DNA of 64,000 bases, taken from contig NC_035168.2 in assembly GCF_001659605.2 (NCBI RefSeq), positions 14,042,862-14,106,861 of the forward strand, read 5' to 3'. This document shows positions 61,401 through 63,918 of the stretch, piece after piece. A model generated the notes under the pieces. It was not told where the DNA came from and searched no databases. It was given only the letters and a program-made list of their open reading frames with translations. A program made the translations under genes and the position numbers. This DNA comes from Manihot esculenta. Taxonomy: Eukaryota; Streptophyta; Magnoliopsida; Malpighiales; Euphorbiaceae. How positions within the stretch are numbered: position 1 is the stretch's first letter; each line of letters starts with the position of its first letter.

Positions 61401-63918
61401 TTAAAGTATTAGTTTTGAGTTAAAATTATACTTTGAGCTATTAGTTTACTCGATCTATAAAGATTATGTTGATTTTTCTTATTTTAAACTATATGATGTT
61501 TAACTTAAGTTAAATAATCTATATTTTATATATTTATGTTTATTATGCATTTGTATACATTGTTCTAAATTAAATCTAATCAATATCATTTTATTTATGA
61601 ATTTTGTAAATTTTTTTGCGTAGCGCCAGACCGTTATCGTTACGTTACGGCCGTTATAGGTCTGTTTCCGTTACCCGCGACCACGACCACGACCGTGAAC
61701 GTGGCCGCAACCGCGATTTAAAATCATGTTCTGAATCATGTCCATAACTCAATTGTGAATTTTTCTAATGTTTTTCCCTCCCTTCATTCTAAGAAAGAAG
61801 ACTTTATTGCTTAGTTGTGATTTGGTTTGGTGTTCCTTTTTGTTTCCTTTTATGCAGGCTGTAGGTGTTTCATGTGCCTTGTGCTTTCTTTGTTTAGCAG
61901 CTTATACGGTTGGTGTTGATTGATTTTTATTCTCGTCTTTGTTTGTTTGTGTCTGGCTATATGTTTTACCAACTTTTTTCACTTAGCATGCAAGCTCTTA
62001 GGTTGGATGTCTATTCTGGATTTTGAGTTAGTGAAGTATGTCATGCTTAGTTTTTCCTGGTTTTTAATTAACAAAATTCATCTAATAAAAATAAAATAAA
62101 ATCCCACCATATCAGTGACGTTTAGTGGTTATATTTGGTTGTTTTACAGTGAGAAAACATATAATTTCAATTCTTTTTTCCTTACCATGAATGATATTGT
62201 ATAATGTATGTGTTTCTGTTGCAAATGATCTAAACAATCAAAAATTAATTTCAATTGTCACATAAATGGTGCAACCAGAAGACAGACTATTGCAAGTAAT
62301 GGTGATCCAGTTGTGATTCTCCAAAAAATTCAGTGATTTTCATGGTATAACTTTCTTTTCCACAAATGTAATGGGATTTAACTTATACTTTAATAAGTAT
62401 ATGTGAAATAGCCAATAAATCCTTAATAGAAGATAGAAACAAAATGTGAATAGTGAGAAGAATTATCACCCGAATATCTCTAGAAGCAATGAAACTTCTT
62501 CCTCATTTGGTGCTTCAAGAATCTGATTCATACAAAAGAGATAACCTGCAGTTAACTCAATGAATCAGCAAATAAAAAGCTCTCCCAAATATTTGACTAG
62601 TGACTGAAATTTAAAGGACGAGGTATGCAAATAGTGCTATCAATAAAATGGATTCCTGAGGATTAGTGTGAGGGGTGAGGGAGACCTTTGAACTGCTCAT
62701 GGCAGGATAAGGCATCACCATATTTATTGGTTGTTGCCAATTTGCAATACATGCCCCTACAGGCCATCATATTTTTCTCAAGAACTGGATATCAACTTGA
62801 TATAATACAACATAACCAAACTATTAAAAACAACTGCATTCTAGGTAATTTAATAAACAATTTAGTTTCTTTTGAACTTTTAATGTATATTTTTCAAAAC
62901 TTTTCTGATATTAAAGAAATCTTCTTATTTGATATTTAAGAAGTTCATTTTTCAAAACTTTTCTGATATTAAAAAAGGCTTCTTACTTCATATTTGTTAA
63001 ATATATCAAGTTCACACAAGAAAAATGACAAGGGTGTTACATCGTGAACTCTTGCATTTCTAAGGATTACATCAATCTAGACAAACCTCCCAAGAGGAAA
63101 AGAAATCTAACTACAGAAGCCACAATTCCTAGTGTAGTAAAATGTCAATTTTAAAATAAGTGCATAAAACAAATTTGTGTATTTAGAGTTACCATAATTT
63201 CATACCACATAAATTTGTATTTGCTCTTATTTTCGGCAATGAAGCACGAATTGGGAAGTACGCTAGTTCATTCAATCAACTTATTTAATGAATAATTAAT
63301 TGGTGAAGGTATATTAAGAACTACAAACACAACATTTATATTTAAGAATAGCTCAATTATAAACTTACTAAATAAAATTAATATTTTAAATTTTTATAAA
63401 AAATTTTAAAACGTCTAAATGTGACGGTCTATTAAAAATAAATTCATATTTAAATTAAAATTTCAAGGGGGCTATAGCTGTTTATTGGCTCCTTATTAAG
63501 TCTATCATAGTGTATTCAAGTGCCTACTTTTCACACACTTTTAAACTTTGGACTAGATCTTGAACAAAAGTTCATCAAGTAAAGAAAGCTTTATGCTTGT
63601 TGCTTTGGGAGCTAGATTATGACATATACAGTGTAGAAAGAGGGAGGGAAGGAGAGAGAGAAATAGAAACATAATGCATAATTGATCTAATTCAAAGTTA
63701 TATATATATATGCGACTATCAATAGGCCAAAGTGATTAACAAGAATAAGCAACTTATTAAATTACTTATATAGAAGTGAATAAATAACAAAATCTTCTAA
63801 TATAAGCTATTTCTACATGTAAACTTACCACGGACAATGTCATGCCTTCAAGAGCTCGACTGTAAAGAAATACATTGTGAAAACTCATTTTCCCAAGATC
63901 AGGGTCGACATAATAATC
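4168..63918 (-). CDS. Giant interrupted nuclear gene, eight internal exons (partial at both ends)
   Basis: Eight exons on the minus strand, in order 63918-63829, 62522-62470, 51204-51108, 31012-30939, 30615-30504, 29556-29446, 5802-5726 and 4234-4168, join into one open frame of 227 codons without a stop. Intron phases are 0, 2, 0, 2, 0, 0, 2 and every junction agrees. All acceptors end in AG, all donors are GT preceded by G. Introns are 1358, 11265, 20095, 323, 947, 23643 and 1491 nt. The three longest are filled by transposons. The product is hydrophilic, rich in Glu, Lys and Leu, with helix-like stretches and no membrane segment. Pieces such as [27 protein letters not shown] and [17 protein letters not shown] recall, from memory only, an uncharacterised plant protein annotated as SMC-like (At5g13560 type). 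The function is unknown. Neither the start nor the stop codon is in the window. Confidence 0.88.
4235..5725 (-). other. Intron between exons 7 and 8, transposon-free
   Basis: 1491 nt, strongly AT-rich, with a dinucleotide microsatellite and long poly-T and poly-A runs (for example T near 5511-5528). No open frame or mobile-element signature was recognised. It shows what introns of this gene look like without insertions. Confidence 0.75.
4435..4472. repeat. (AT)n microsatellite
   Basis: About 19 uninterrupted AT units, inside the intron between exons 7 and 8. A shorter TA-rich stretch occurs near 4845-4864. Such tracts usually vary in length between individuals. Confidence 0.95.
5726..5802 (-). 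CDS. Exon 7 (in window) of the giant gene
   Basis: 77 nt, phase 0 in and phase 2 out. The acceptor is ATTAATTTTGCAG. It encodes [20 protein letters not shown], then RIMEN and two bases of Arg. Reading on without splicing meets a TAA after three codons, which could be mistaken for the end of the gene. The GT donor after GAACAG and the exact phase match to the exon at 4234 argue that the gene continues. Confidence 0.86.
5803..6165 (-). other. Intron sequence before the first transposon stack
   Basis: AT-rich native intron between exon 7 and the copia LTR that starts at 6166. No gene or element was seen. Confidence 0.65.
6166..7497 (+). mobile_element. J1: truncated copia element (5' LTR and gag)
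   Basis: The 5' LTR at 6166-6348 runs from TGTTGATTTC to ATTCTTCA and is followed at once by a primer-binding-type sequence TGATACCAGAGT. A GC-rich leader and a decayed gag follow. The LTR is the J type also seen at 11086, 15860, 38141 and 43511. Copia P interrupts the element at about 7498 inside the gag zinc knuckle, and no continuation was found on the other side. It sits in the 23.6-kb intron of the giant gene. Confidence 0.82.
6743..7497 (+). pseudogene. J1 gag remnant
   Basis: Copia gag of the J family. The start codon position reads ATA (ATG in J5). The frame then gives [20 protein letters not shown], the typical N-terminal block of plant copia gag, and stops with TAG at 6878. Further gag blocks appear in shifted frames with several stops. 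The zinc knuckle starts HCDYCGKP near 7470 but is cut by the next insertion. It is not translatable. Confidence 0.75.
7827..8600 (+). pseudogene. P gag remnant
   Basis: It starts ATGGAAAGCCC ([13 protein letters not shown]) and soon meets a stop where Trp is expected (FGF then TGA). The better-preserved part at 8066-8332 reads [14 protein letters not shown], the hallmark of the UBN2 gag domain. The zinc knuckle near 8500 reads [14 protein letters not shown], with Gln in place of the metal-binding His. Several frameshifts are present. Confidence 0.75.
8629..10024 (+). pseudogene. P protease and integrase remnant
   Basis: The protease active-site motif [14 protein letters not shown] lies near 8650. 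The GAG-pre-integrase block contains WHNTLGHM near 9035 but has lost the first Cys of its zinc site (LYESCVMGK). Integrase catalytic positions are readable as HIDMWGP near 9220, FIDDF near 9285 and LRSDNGGEY near 9405. Frameshifts fall near 8842, 9334 and 9500. The C-terminal integrase block ([13 protein letters not shown]) and its downstream linker run open to 10024. Confidence 0.75.
10055..10780 (+). pseudogene. P reverse transcriptase remnant
   Basis: The linker and N-terminal reverse transcriptase read [20 protein letters not shown] then [13 protein letters not shown]. The palm motif [15 protein letters not shown] near 10715 is intact. The coding sequence ends abruptly in NLKGRLS at about 10780. 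The rest of reverse transcriptase, RNase H and the 3' LTR are missing. Confidence 0.75.
11293..11956 (-). pseudogene. J2 RNase H
   Basis: The copia RNase H domain is in two overlapping frames (11956-11597 and 11709-11293), joined by a frameshift near 11700. Motifs include [28 protein letters not shown] and [12 protein letters not shown], all well kept. It ends CDIFTPT with a TGA inside the polypurine tract, 8 bp before the 3' LTR, as is usual for plant copia. Confidence 0.85.
11960..12760 (-). pseudogene. J2 reverse transcriptase
   Basis: An open stretch of 242 codons at 12688-11960 covers most of the copia reverse transcriptase, including [20 protein letters not shown], the fingers and palm, and the intact catalytic motif [13 protein letters not shown] near 12250. 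A frameshift near 12690 separates it from the upstream linker. A TAG replaces Gln (GRY, stop, RLVGRL) at 11957-11959. Confidence 0.85.
13240..13960 (-). pseudogene. J2 integrase, catalytically dead
   Basis: The first two catalytic Asp positions are visible (HSDVWGPT and [13 protein letters not shown]). The third site, which reads [11 protein letters not shown] in J4, is here ILRTNNRR followed by a TAA stop exactly where the catalytic Glu should be. A second stop lies near 13555. About 72 bp are missing in frame between PPK and CVFVGYS compared with J4. Integrase could not work even with read-through. Confidence 0.82.
13961..15445 (-). pseudogene. J2 gag and protease
   Basis: Minus strand from ATG 15445. 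One in-frame stop at 15392-15394 (TAA where Gln is expected) precedes a 458-codon open stretch to 13961. The gag N-terminal block ends [15 protein letters not shown]. The zinc knuckle reads [19 protein letters not shown], so the first Cys has become Ser. The protease motif [13 protein letters not shown] near 14420 is intact. The GAG-pre-integrase reads [11 protein letters not shown]. The frame breaks at a seven-T run near 13984-13990 that is six T long in J4, so a one-base slip explains the frameshift. Confidence 0.85.
15929..15938 (-). promoter_or_regulatory. TATA box in the J2 5' LTR
   Basis: Minus-strand GTATAAATAG inside the 5' LTR. The same box is kept in other J-type LTRs (for example 38262-38271 in J4). 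It should place the RNA start in the second half of the 200-bp LTR. The assignment is by motif only. Confidence 0.6.
16059..16643 (-). pseudogene. M2 RNase H and reverse transcriptase end
   Basis: This is the continuation of M2 between the J2 and M3 insertions. It corresponds to the copia RNase H region (exposed in M3 as [20 protein letters not shown]) and the end of reverse transcriptase, with readable [16 protein letters not shown] near 16490. It joins 11085 on the left once J2 and its ATTTA duplication are removed. Confidence 0.68.
17066..18986 (-). pseudogene. M3 pol remnant (no gag body, reverse transcriptase core deleted)
   Basis: From ATG 18986 ([17 protein letters not shown]) only about 100 bp lead to the protease position, which reads [13 protein letters not shown], with the catalytic Asp changed to Asn. 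GAG-pre-integrase ([20 protein letters not shown]) and integrase pieces ([30 protein letters not shown]) follow. A junction then passes directly to the end of reverse transcriptase ([20 protein letters not shown]), and RNase H reads [20 protein letters not shown]. Confidence 0.78.
17680..17716. repeat. 13-bp perfect inverted repeat at the M3 deletion junction
   Basis: CCTAAGAAATACT at 17680-17692 and its reverse complement AGTATTTCTTAGG at 17704-17716 are separated by 11 nt. The left arm belongs to the end of reverse transcriptase and the right arm to the integrase side of the deletion, so the hairpin marks the breakpoint. Confidence 0.85.
19478..19638 (+). mobile_element. Solo R-type LTR inside M2
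   Basis: 161 bp from TGTTATAGGTTATAGG to ACCTTTCTACA, matching the LTRs of R1, R2 and R3. No internal R sequence flanks it. It interrupts the M2 reverse transcriptase just beside the palm motif. The flanks (CCTGT before, GTGTA after) do not give a clean 5-bp duplication, so the insertion is old or altered. Confidence 0.8.
19639..21844 (-). pseudogene. M2 pol remnant (gag-less)
   Basis: Read on the minus strand from ATG at 21844 ([12 protein letters not shown]). About 120 bp later comes a decayed protease motif, [12 protein letters not shown] near 21720. GAG-pre-integrase, integrase and reverse transcriptase follow to 19639, where the palm motif region begins. Almost every domain carries stops or frameshifts. 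The gag body and zinc knuckle are missing, as in M3. Confidence 0.65.
22274..22461 (-). mobile_element. M2 5' LTR
   Basis: About 188 bp aligned by eye with the M3 LTRs (shared core TATCAATCAATTAG and ATAATCTC blocks). The primer site (minus strand TAGTATCAAAT) adjoins at 22264-22273. The ends are degenerate (TATAAT instead of TGTAAC), so the boundaries are approximate. Confidence 0.65.
22462..22926 (-). other. Intron remnant between two transposon stacks
   Basis: AT-rich native-looking intron with a pyrimidine-rich start. It carries a short tandem duplication but no coding or transposon signal that I recognise. Confidence 0.55.
22523..22590. repeat. 33-bp tandem duplication
   Basis: Two adjacent copies of a pyrimidine-rich unit containing CTTCTGGATTCTCTAATCTC. 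The copies are identical as far as they extend. Confidence 0.8.
23196..24708 (+). mobile_element. G2: solo LTR, gypsy type, 1513 bp
   Basis: It runs from TGATCAAACATAATTTAGCC to CAACCGCCTATCA, with the direct repeat CTTTC at 23191-23195 and 24709-24713. Its 3' part matches G1 and G3 (TTCCTTGGCAACTTGTTAAC, CTGTGGTTCGACCCT). No internal domain, primer site or second LTR adjoins, so it is a solo LTR left by recombination. The ending block is like LTRs of Athila/Tat gypsy elements, by memory. It lies in the leader of J3. Confidence 0.88.
23806..23815 (+). promoter_or_regulatory. TATA box in the G2 LTR
   Basis: CTATAAAAGG in the middle of the LTR. The same box occurs in G3 at 41567-41576. It is the only promoter-like motif in the LTR. 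Assignment is by motif and by conservation between copies. Confidence 0.6.
24968..28285 (+). pseudogene. J3 pol remnant
   Basis: From ATG 24968 ([19 protein letters not shown]) about 85 bp lead to the protease motif [11 protein letters not shown], so the gag body and zinc knuckle are missing. Integrase reads [18 protein letters not shown] near 25690 and RIDNGTENM near 25838. An open reverse transcriptase stretch at 26899-27417 includes [18 protein letters not shown], but the catalytic motif is YVDN in place of YVDD. RNase H and the terminal block ([12 protein letters not shown]) are readable with stops and an out-of-frame 52-bp duplication. It is inactive. Confidence 0.75.
26628..26731 (+). 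repeat. 52-bp tandem duplication in J3
   Basis: Two identical adjacent copies of a 52-bp segment starting CACTCTATTTCTAACTTTCT, in the linker between integrase and reverse transcriptase. The length is not a multiple of three, so it also shifts the frame. Confidence 0.92.
28688..29445 (-). other. Native intron next to exon 6
   Basis: AT-rich sequence on the donor side of the 23.6-kb intron, between exon 6 and the TRIM-like element. No exon, open frame or element end was recognised. Confidence 0.6.
29446..29556 (-). CDS. Exon 6 (in window) of the giant gene
   Basis: 111 nt, exactly 37 codons at phase 0, after a 947-nt intron. The acceptor is TTTGTTTTTATGCAG and the donor is AAG before GTACAA. 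It encodes [20 protein letters not shown] and then [18 protein letters not shown] 23.6-kb intron filled with two transposon stacks separates it from the next exon. After the transposons are subtracted, about 1.6 kb of this intron remains. Confidence 0.88.
29557..30503 (-). other. Intron between exons 5 and 6, transposon-free
   Basis: 947 nt of AT-rich sequence. Nothing beyond the splice signals was recognised. Confidence 0.7.
30504..30615 (-). CDS. Exon 5 (in window) of the giant gene
   Basis: 112 nt, phase 2 in and phase 0 out, after a 323-nt intron. The acceptor is TTCCCTGCCCTCAG. The first base completes an Arg codon (AG plus A). It encodes [20 protein letters not shown] and ends EETEFNK before donor GTGAAT. 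The composition is charged and helical, consistent with a coiled-coil part of the protein. Confidence 0.88.
30939..31012 (-). CDS. Exon 4 (in window) of the giant gene
   Basis: 74 nt, phase 0 in and phase 2 out. The acceptor TTTTTTTTGTCCTCAG has a strong pyrimidine tract and the donor is AG before GTGGTT. It encodes [20 protein letters not shown] then ADVI and two bases of Arg. The LTR element R1 sits only 82 nt upstream of this exon's acceptor, so the branch-point region is very close to the insertion. Confidence 0.88.
31525..31685 (-). repeat. Short-period repeat in the R1 leader
   Basis: Eight or more variants of a 13-16-bp motif containing GTGAACAGTAC (minus strand GTACTGTTCAC). R2 and R3 have the same motif in their leaders (TACTGTTCACATCC in R3), so it is a family trait. 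Confidence 0.8.
31688..32170 (-). repeat. About nine copies of a ~49-bp minisatellite in the R1 leader
   Basis: The unit includes CCTAAGTCTCCAAATGTTAC then CCTTTATGAGTAACCCAAAT and GAACAGAG, repeated with small changes and one partial unit near 31925. Each unit contains the short inverted repeat GTTAC/GTAAC around a 9-nt loop. R2 has about three units at 33135-33285 and R3 about one near 34800-34850. Confidence 0.9.
32723..33663 (+). mobile_element. R2: 941-bp non-autonomous LTR element
   Basis: The LTRs are at 32723-32909 (187 bp) and 33481-33663 (183 bp), with near-perfect direct repeats TGATC (32718-32722) and TGACC (33664-33668). The primer site TGGTATCAGAGCC follows the 5' LTR and a GAAGGGGAT tract precedes the 3' LTR. 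The 571-bp interior has no gag, protease, integrase or reverse transcriptase. It holds the R-family leader repeats and a 20-codon frame at 33411-33473. It inserted into the LTR of J6. Confidence 0.92.
33411..33473 (+). pseudogene. R2 mini frame: gag start fused to pol end
   Basis: 20 codons from ATG to TGA. The first three codons (MAE) match the start of R3 gag, and the rest (DYICNKLG to NIYAPT) matches the last residues of the R-family RNase H, as in R1. The stop overlaps the polypurine region as in full copia elements. It is the scar of a single huge internal deletion. Whether it is translated is unknown. Confidence 0.75.
33813..34087 (-). pseudogene. J6 RNase H tail
   Basis: The minus-strand end of copia RNase H corresponds to the stretch seen in J2 as [12 protein letters not shown] through CDIFTPT. 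It is readable by similarity but has stops. It is truncated at the inverted junction near 34089. Confidence 0.65.
34090..34571 (+). mobile_element. J7: gag-protease fragment of a J copia
   Basis: A plus-strand fragment runs from the gag region before the zinc knuckle to the protease. It meets J6 head-on at about 34089 with a 14-bp templated-looking tract. R3 cuts it on the right at 34571. No LTR of its own is present. Confidence 0.72.
34101..34571 (+). pseudogene. J7 gag-protease coding remnant
   Basis: The zinc knuckle reads [14 protein letters not shown], with the second Cys changed to Tyr. The following stretch reads [20 protein letters not shown]. The protease site reads [13 protein letters not shown], with Ser of DSG changed to Tyr, after a stop. 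Several further stops are present. Confidence 0.75.
35031..35564 (+). repeat. Tandem duplication of the R3 leader and gag start
   Basis: Copy one at 35031-35308 (278 bp) and copy two at 35309-35564 (256 bp) both run from CACCTCATAGCTCCC to ATCTAATTTT, and both contain ATGGCTGAAGTTAAAAA (ATG at 35225 and 35481). Copy two lacks about 22 bp of the TTTGTTGCTATTGC repeat. The duplication gives the element two gag start sites. Confidence 0.9.
35481..36300 (+). pseudogene. R3 gag
   Basis: It starts [15 protein letters not shown] and reads [11 protein letters not shown], with a TAG replacing the conserved Trp soon after. An open stretch at 35610-35861 ([10 protein letters not shown]) and a further part in shifted frames carry the gag body. 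The zinc knuckle near 36240 reads [14 protein letters not shown], where the last metal ligand Cys has become His. It is inactive. Confidence 0.75.
36480..37740 (+). pseudogene. R3 protease and integrase
   Basis: The protease motif [14 protein letters not shown] lies near 36485. The substrate-binding block reads [17 protein letters not shown] near 36655. GAG-pre-integrase is near 36880 ([11 protein letters not shown] and [10 protein letters not shown]). Integrase starts [11 protein letters not shown] near 37020, and its C-terminal blocks are seen to 37740. Stops and frameshifts are numerous. Confidence 0.75.
38755..39396 (+). pseudogene. J4 protease frame with a minimal gag
   Basis: 213 open codons from ATG 38755. 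The start MVEGKRVS matches the J gag start. After about 35 codons, without a zinc knuckle, the frame reaches [15 protein letters not shown] and runs through the whole protease and into GAG-pre-integrase ([12 protein letters not shown]). It ends at a TAA near 39394. The gag body (about 900 bp in J2) is deleted in frame. Confidence 0.85.
39397..40617 (+). pseudogene. J4 integrase and linker
   Basis: Catalytic positions are readable as [22 protein letters not shown] and [11 protein letters not shown], so Asp, Asp and Glu are all kept. One TAG at 39718-39720 splits the domain (IVH, stop, TSCPYTS). The second part, 278 open codons at 39781-40617, covers the integrase C-terminus ([20 protein letters not shown] and [16 protein letters not shown]) and the linker. 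Confidence 0.85.
41443..41520 (+). repeat. AAAATTC tandem repeat in G3
   Basis: About eight units of a 7-bp motif (ATTCAAA phase) with small interruptions, lying upstream of the LTR's TATA box. It is absent from G2. Confidence 0.85.
41567..41576 (+). promoter_or_regulatory. TATA box in the G3 LTR
   Basis: CTATAAAAGG, the counterpart of 23806-23815 in G2. It points toward the RNase H half of J4. Assignment is by motif. Confidence 0.6.
43799..44578. mobile_element. hAT-like non-autonomous element 1
   Basis: 780 bp with perfect 13-bp terminal inverted repeats CATGGTTTTAAAT and an exact 8-bp target repeat GGTCAAAG (43791-43798 and 44579-44586), the length typical of hAT elements. Both ends carry GC-rich arms built from short CG motifs such as GTAACGG and TAACGGCCGTTA. 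The middle is AT-rich and has no transposase frame. It interrupts the R3 reverse transcriptase. Confidence 0.9.
44579..45261 (+). pseudogene. R3 reverse transcriptase, distal part
   Basis: It joins the proximal parts at 38040-38140 ([15 protein letters not shown]) and 43711-43798 ([20 protein letters not shown]). Readable motifs include [40 protein letters not shown] and the intact catalytic motif [10 protein letters not shown] near 44955. A stop near 44812 and a frameshift near 45050 follow. RNase H is missing. Confidence 0.75.
45262..46412 (-). mobile_element. K2: truncated minus-strand copia (5' LTR, leader, protease)
   Basis: The 5' LTR at 46213-46412 (200 bp) starts, on the minus strand, TGTTGAGATAC and ends CTGTTTCA. 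It is followed by the primer site TGGTATCAGAGCC. The GC-rich leader matches K1. Coding sequence from 45783 down to about 45262 covers the gag start, the protease and a little more, and then breaks off against R3. No 3' LTR was found. The left boundary is approximate. Confidence 0.8.
45270..45783 (-). pseudogene. K2 gag start fused close to protease
   Basis: ATG at 45783 starts [15 protein letters not shown]. After one stop and only about 170 bp the protease motif [16 protein letters not shown] is reached (45612-45570). The zinc knuckle and the body of gag are absent, as in J3, J4, M2 and M3. Downstream the protease continues with stops to the truncation. Confidence 0.72.
46413..48150 (+). pseudogene. 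J8: very decayed copia, protease-integrase part
   Basis: Plus-strand copia remnant. Readable pieces include [20 protein letters not shown] and LLDGLYL (46830-46930), an integrase core with FVTFIDY near 47185, and KILRIDNGT near 47310. The KILRIDNGT segment is repeated about 170 bp downstream, so a local duplication covers the catalytic Asp region. Stops are dense. A second part with reverse transcriptase lies at 50150-50860. Confidence 0.65.
48151..50149. other. Unclassified inserted segment, LTR-like at the left
   Basis: This sequence separates the two halves of copia J8. The left part (about 48200-48900) has the look of an LTR, with repeated TGACTTG blocks and CTATAAATAGGCATCC near 48530 as a TATA box. 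The rest (48950-50149) shows only short frames with no family I can name. No terminal repeats or target duplication could be fixed. It is probably an old gypsy-type insertion. Confidence 0.4.
50150..50860 (+). pseudogene. J8: reverse transcriptase part
   Basis: Copia reverse transcriptase in several frames: [20 protein letters not shown] near 50268 and a palm motif decayed to YVDC near 50620. The conserved [14 protein letters not shown] stretch is near 50750. It lines up downstream of the integrase part at 46.4-48.1 kb, so the two belong to one old element in the 20-kb intron. Confidence 0.62.
51108..51204 (-). CDS. Exon 3 (in window) of the giant gene
   Basis: 97 nt, phase 2 in and phase 0 out. 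The first base completes the Gly codon of the previous exon, then 32 codons follow, beginning [20 protein letters not shown] and ending SSYQDEVL. The acceptor used is GGTTATATATAG. A more canonical-looking CTTGCAG lies 14 nt further in, but using it would break the frame. The donor is CTG before GTAAGG. A 20.1-kb intron follows. Confidence 0.87.
51205..52250 (-). other. Native intron between exon 3 and LINE-2
   Basis: About 1 kb of AT-rich intron without exon, frame or element signals. It contains two near copies of a CATATTGATGATGAAAATT stretch around 51955-52010. Confidence 0.6.
52265..53228 (+). pseudogene. LINE-2 ORF1 (RNA-binding protein)
   Basis: A proline-rich N-terminus (PPPPSPSP) leads to an RRM-like block, [10 protein letters not shown], a stop, GKRFAFIRV near 52490. 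Near 53135 [20 protein letters not shown] is the typical block found before the zinc knuckle of plant L1 ORF1. It continues after J5 at 54840. Stops and frameshifts are present. Confidence 0.72.
53231..53940 (-). pseudogene. J5 gag
   Basis: From ATG 53940 it reads [20 protein letters not shown] followed by [20 protein letters not shown] frameshift near 53800 follows, then gag body sequence ([20 protein letters not shown]) to 53346, and a last block [11 protein letters not shown] near 53260. It stops before the zinc knuckle. It is more complete at the start than the other J copies. Confidence 0.78.
54075..54672 (-). repeat. 299-bp tandem duplication across J5 LTR end, primer site and leader
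   Basis: Copies at about 54075-54373 and 54374-54672 are almost identical, with a few substitutions (for example CAGAGTTGGACGG versus CGGAGTTGGACGA). Each contains the end of the LTR, the primer-binding site and the GC-rich leader. It is a recent event by its low divergence. Confidence 0.93.
54840..56500 (+). pseudogene. LINE-2 ORF1 end and ORF2 endonuclease
   Basis: After J5 the LINE continues with decayed ORF1. ATG 55454 ([14 protein letters not shown]) is the classical start of plant L1 ORF2. The endonuclease shows [17 protein letters not shown] near 55740 and [17 protein letters not shown] near 55855, followed by IDRAFIS after a stop. Many stops follow to 56500. Confidence 0.75.
56501..59480 (+). 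pseudogene. LINE-2 reverse transcriptase, split by solo LTR D
   Basis: The part before the insertion reads [20 protein letters not shown] then [14 protein letters not shown] and [18 protein letters not shown]. The part after it reads [34 protein letters not shown] and [10 protein letters not shown]. The catalytic FADD position reads FANN near 59300, with both Asp changed to Asn. It is inactive for that reason alone, besides stops and frameshifts. Confidence 0.82.
56895..58814 (+). mobile_element. D: solo LTR, 1920 bp, Ty3/gypsy (chromovirus-like)
   Basis: It begins TGTAATACGCGGC and ends GGATCCTTACA, so the ends are TGTAA and TTACA. The exact 5-bp target repeat TCAAA is at 56890-56894 and 58815-58819. 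Length and start resemble LTRs of Tekay/Del chromoviruses (usually TGTAACACCC), by memory. No internal region is present. It interrupts the LINE-2 reverse transcriptase between KIVSNV and the SARLKR block. Strand is inferred from that resemblance. Confidence 0.85.
59481..60994 (+). pseudogene. LINE-2 thumb, zinc-binding and RNase H-like region
   Basis: Read in several frames. [20 protein letters not shown] near 59680 and similar blocks are the usual region after reverse transcriptase. RNase H begins [20 protein letters not shown] near 60716, with Asn in place of the first catalytic Asp (usually NTDGA). The hAT-like element 2 breaks it at 60995, and the tail resumes at 61729. Confidence 0.7.
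60995..61728. mobile_element. hAT-like non-autonomous element 2
   Basis: 734 bp with ends CATGGTTTTAAAT and ATTTAAAATCATG (one mismatch between the inverted repeats) and near-perfect 8-bp target repeats TTCTGGAT (60987-60994) and TTCTGAAT (61729-61736). It is clearly related to element 1 along its whole length but lies in the opposite orientation. It has GC-rich arms and an AT-rich core and no protein frame. It sits in the RNase H region of LINE-2. Confidence 0.88.
62102..62469 (-). other. Native intron between LINE-2 and exon 2
   Basis: AT-rich sequence on the donor side of the 11.3-kb intron. A 30-nt stretch flanked by AG and GT was considered as an exon and rejected. Nothing else was seen. 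Confidence 0.6.
62470..62522 (-). CDS. Exon 2 (in window) of the giant gene
   Basis: 53 nt, phase 0 in and phase 2 out. The acceptor is TTTGTATGAATCAG and the donor is GG followed by GTGATA. It encodes [17 protein letters not shown] and two bases of a Gly codon. It is far too short for simple open-frame searches and was recognised by the splice signals and by its continuity with the next exon. An 11.3-kb intron dominated by a LINE follows. Confidence 0.87.
62471..63828 (-). other. Intron between exons 1 and 2
   Basis: 1358 nt, AT-rich; its donor-side end lies just after exon 1. Two nearby copies of TTTTTCAAAACTTTTCTGAT (around 62890 and 62950) and a short TA repeat near 63700 are the only repeats noticed. 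No element or extra exon was recognised. Confidence 0.65.
63829..63918 (-). CDS. Exon 1 (in window) of the giant gene
   Basis: 90 nt, 30 codons, starting at phase 0 and ending at phase 0. It follows an acceptor ending TGTGGACAG and ends TCCGTG before donor GTAAGT, the best donor of the gene. It encodes [20 protein letters not shown] followed by [10 protein letters not shown]. Upstream exons, including the start codon, lie beyond the window. The 1358-nt intron that follows carries no recognisable transposon. Confidence 0.88.

Larger units (their letters stand above)
52251..62101 (+). mobile_element. LINE-2: near-full-length L1-type LINE, split by three later insertions
   Basis: Removing J5, solo LTR D and the hAT-like element 2 leaves about 5.6 kb. 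This contains ORF1, then endonuclease, reverse transcriptase and an RNase H-like domain of ORF2, and an A-rich tail with AATAAAATAAA near 62085-62101, the layout of a plant L1. It lies antisense to the giant gene in the 11.3-kb intron. The left boundary is approximate and no flanking target repeat was identified. Confidence 0.82.

Noticed and set aside
62188..62217. A 30-nt AG/GT-bounded stretch as an extra exon between exons 2 and 3
   Set aside because: Exons 2 and 3 already join in phase through the ATATATAG acceptor, and the added codons (NTYIIQYHS) do not look like the rest of the protein and would break the phase.
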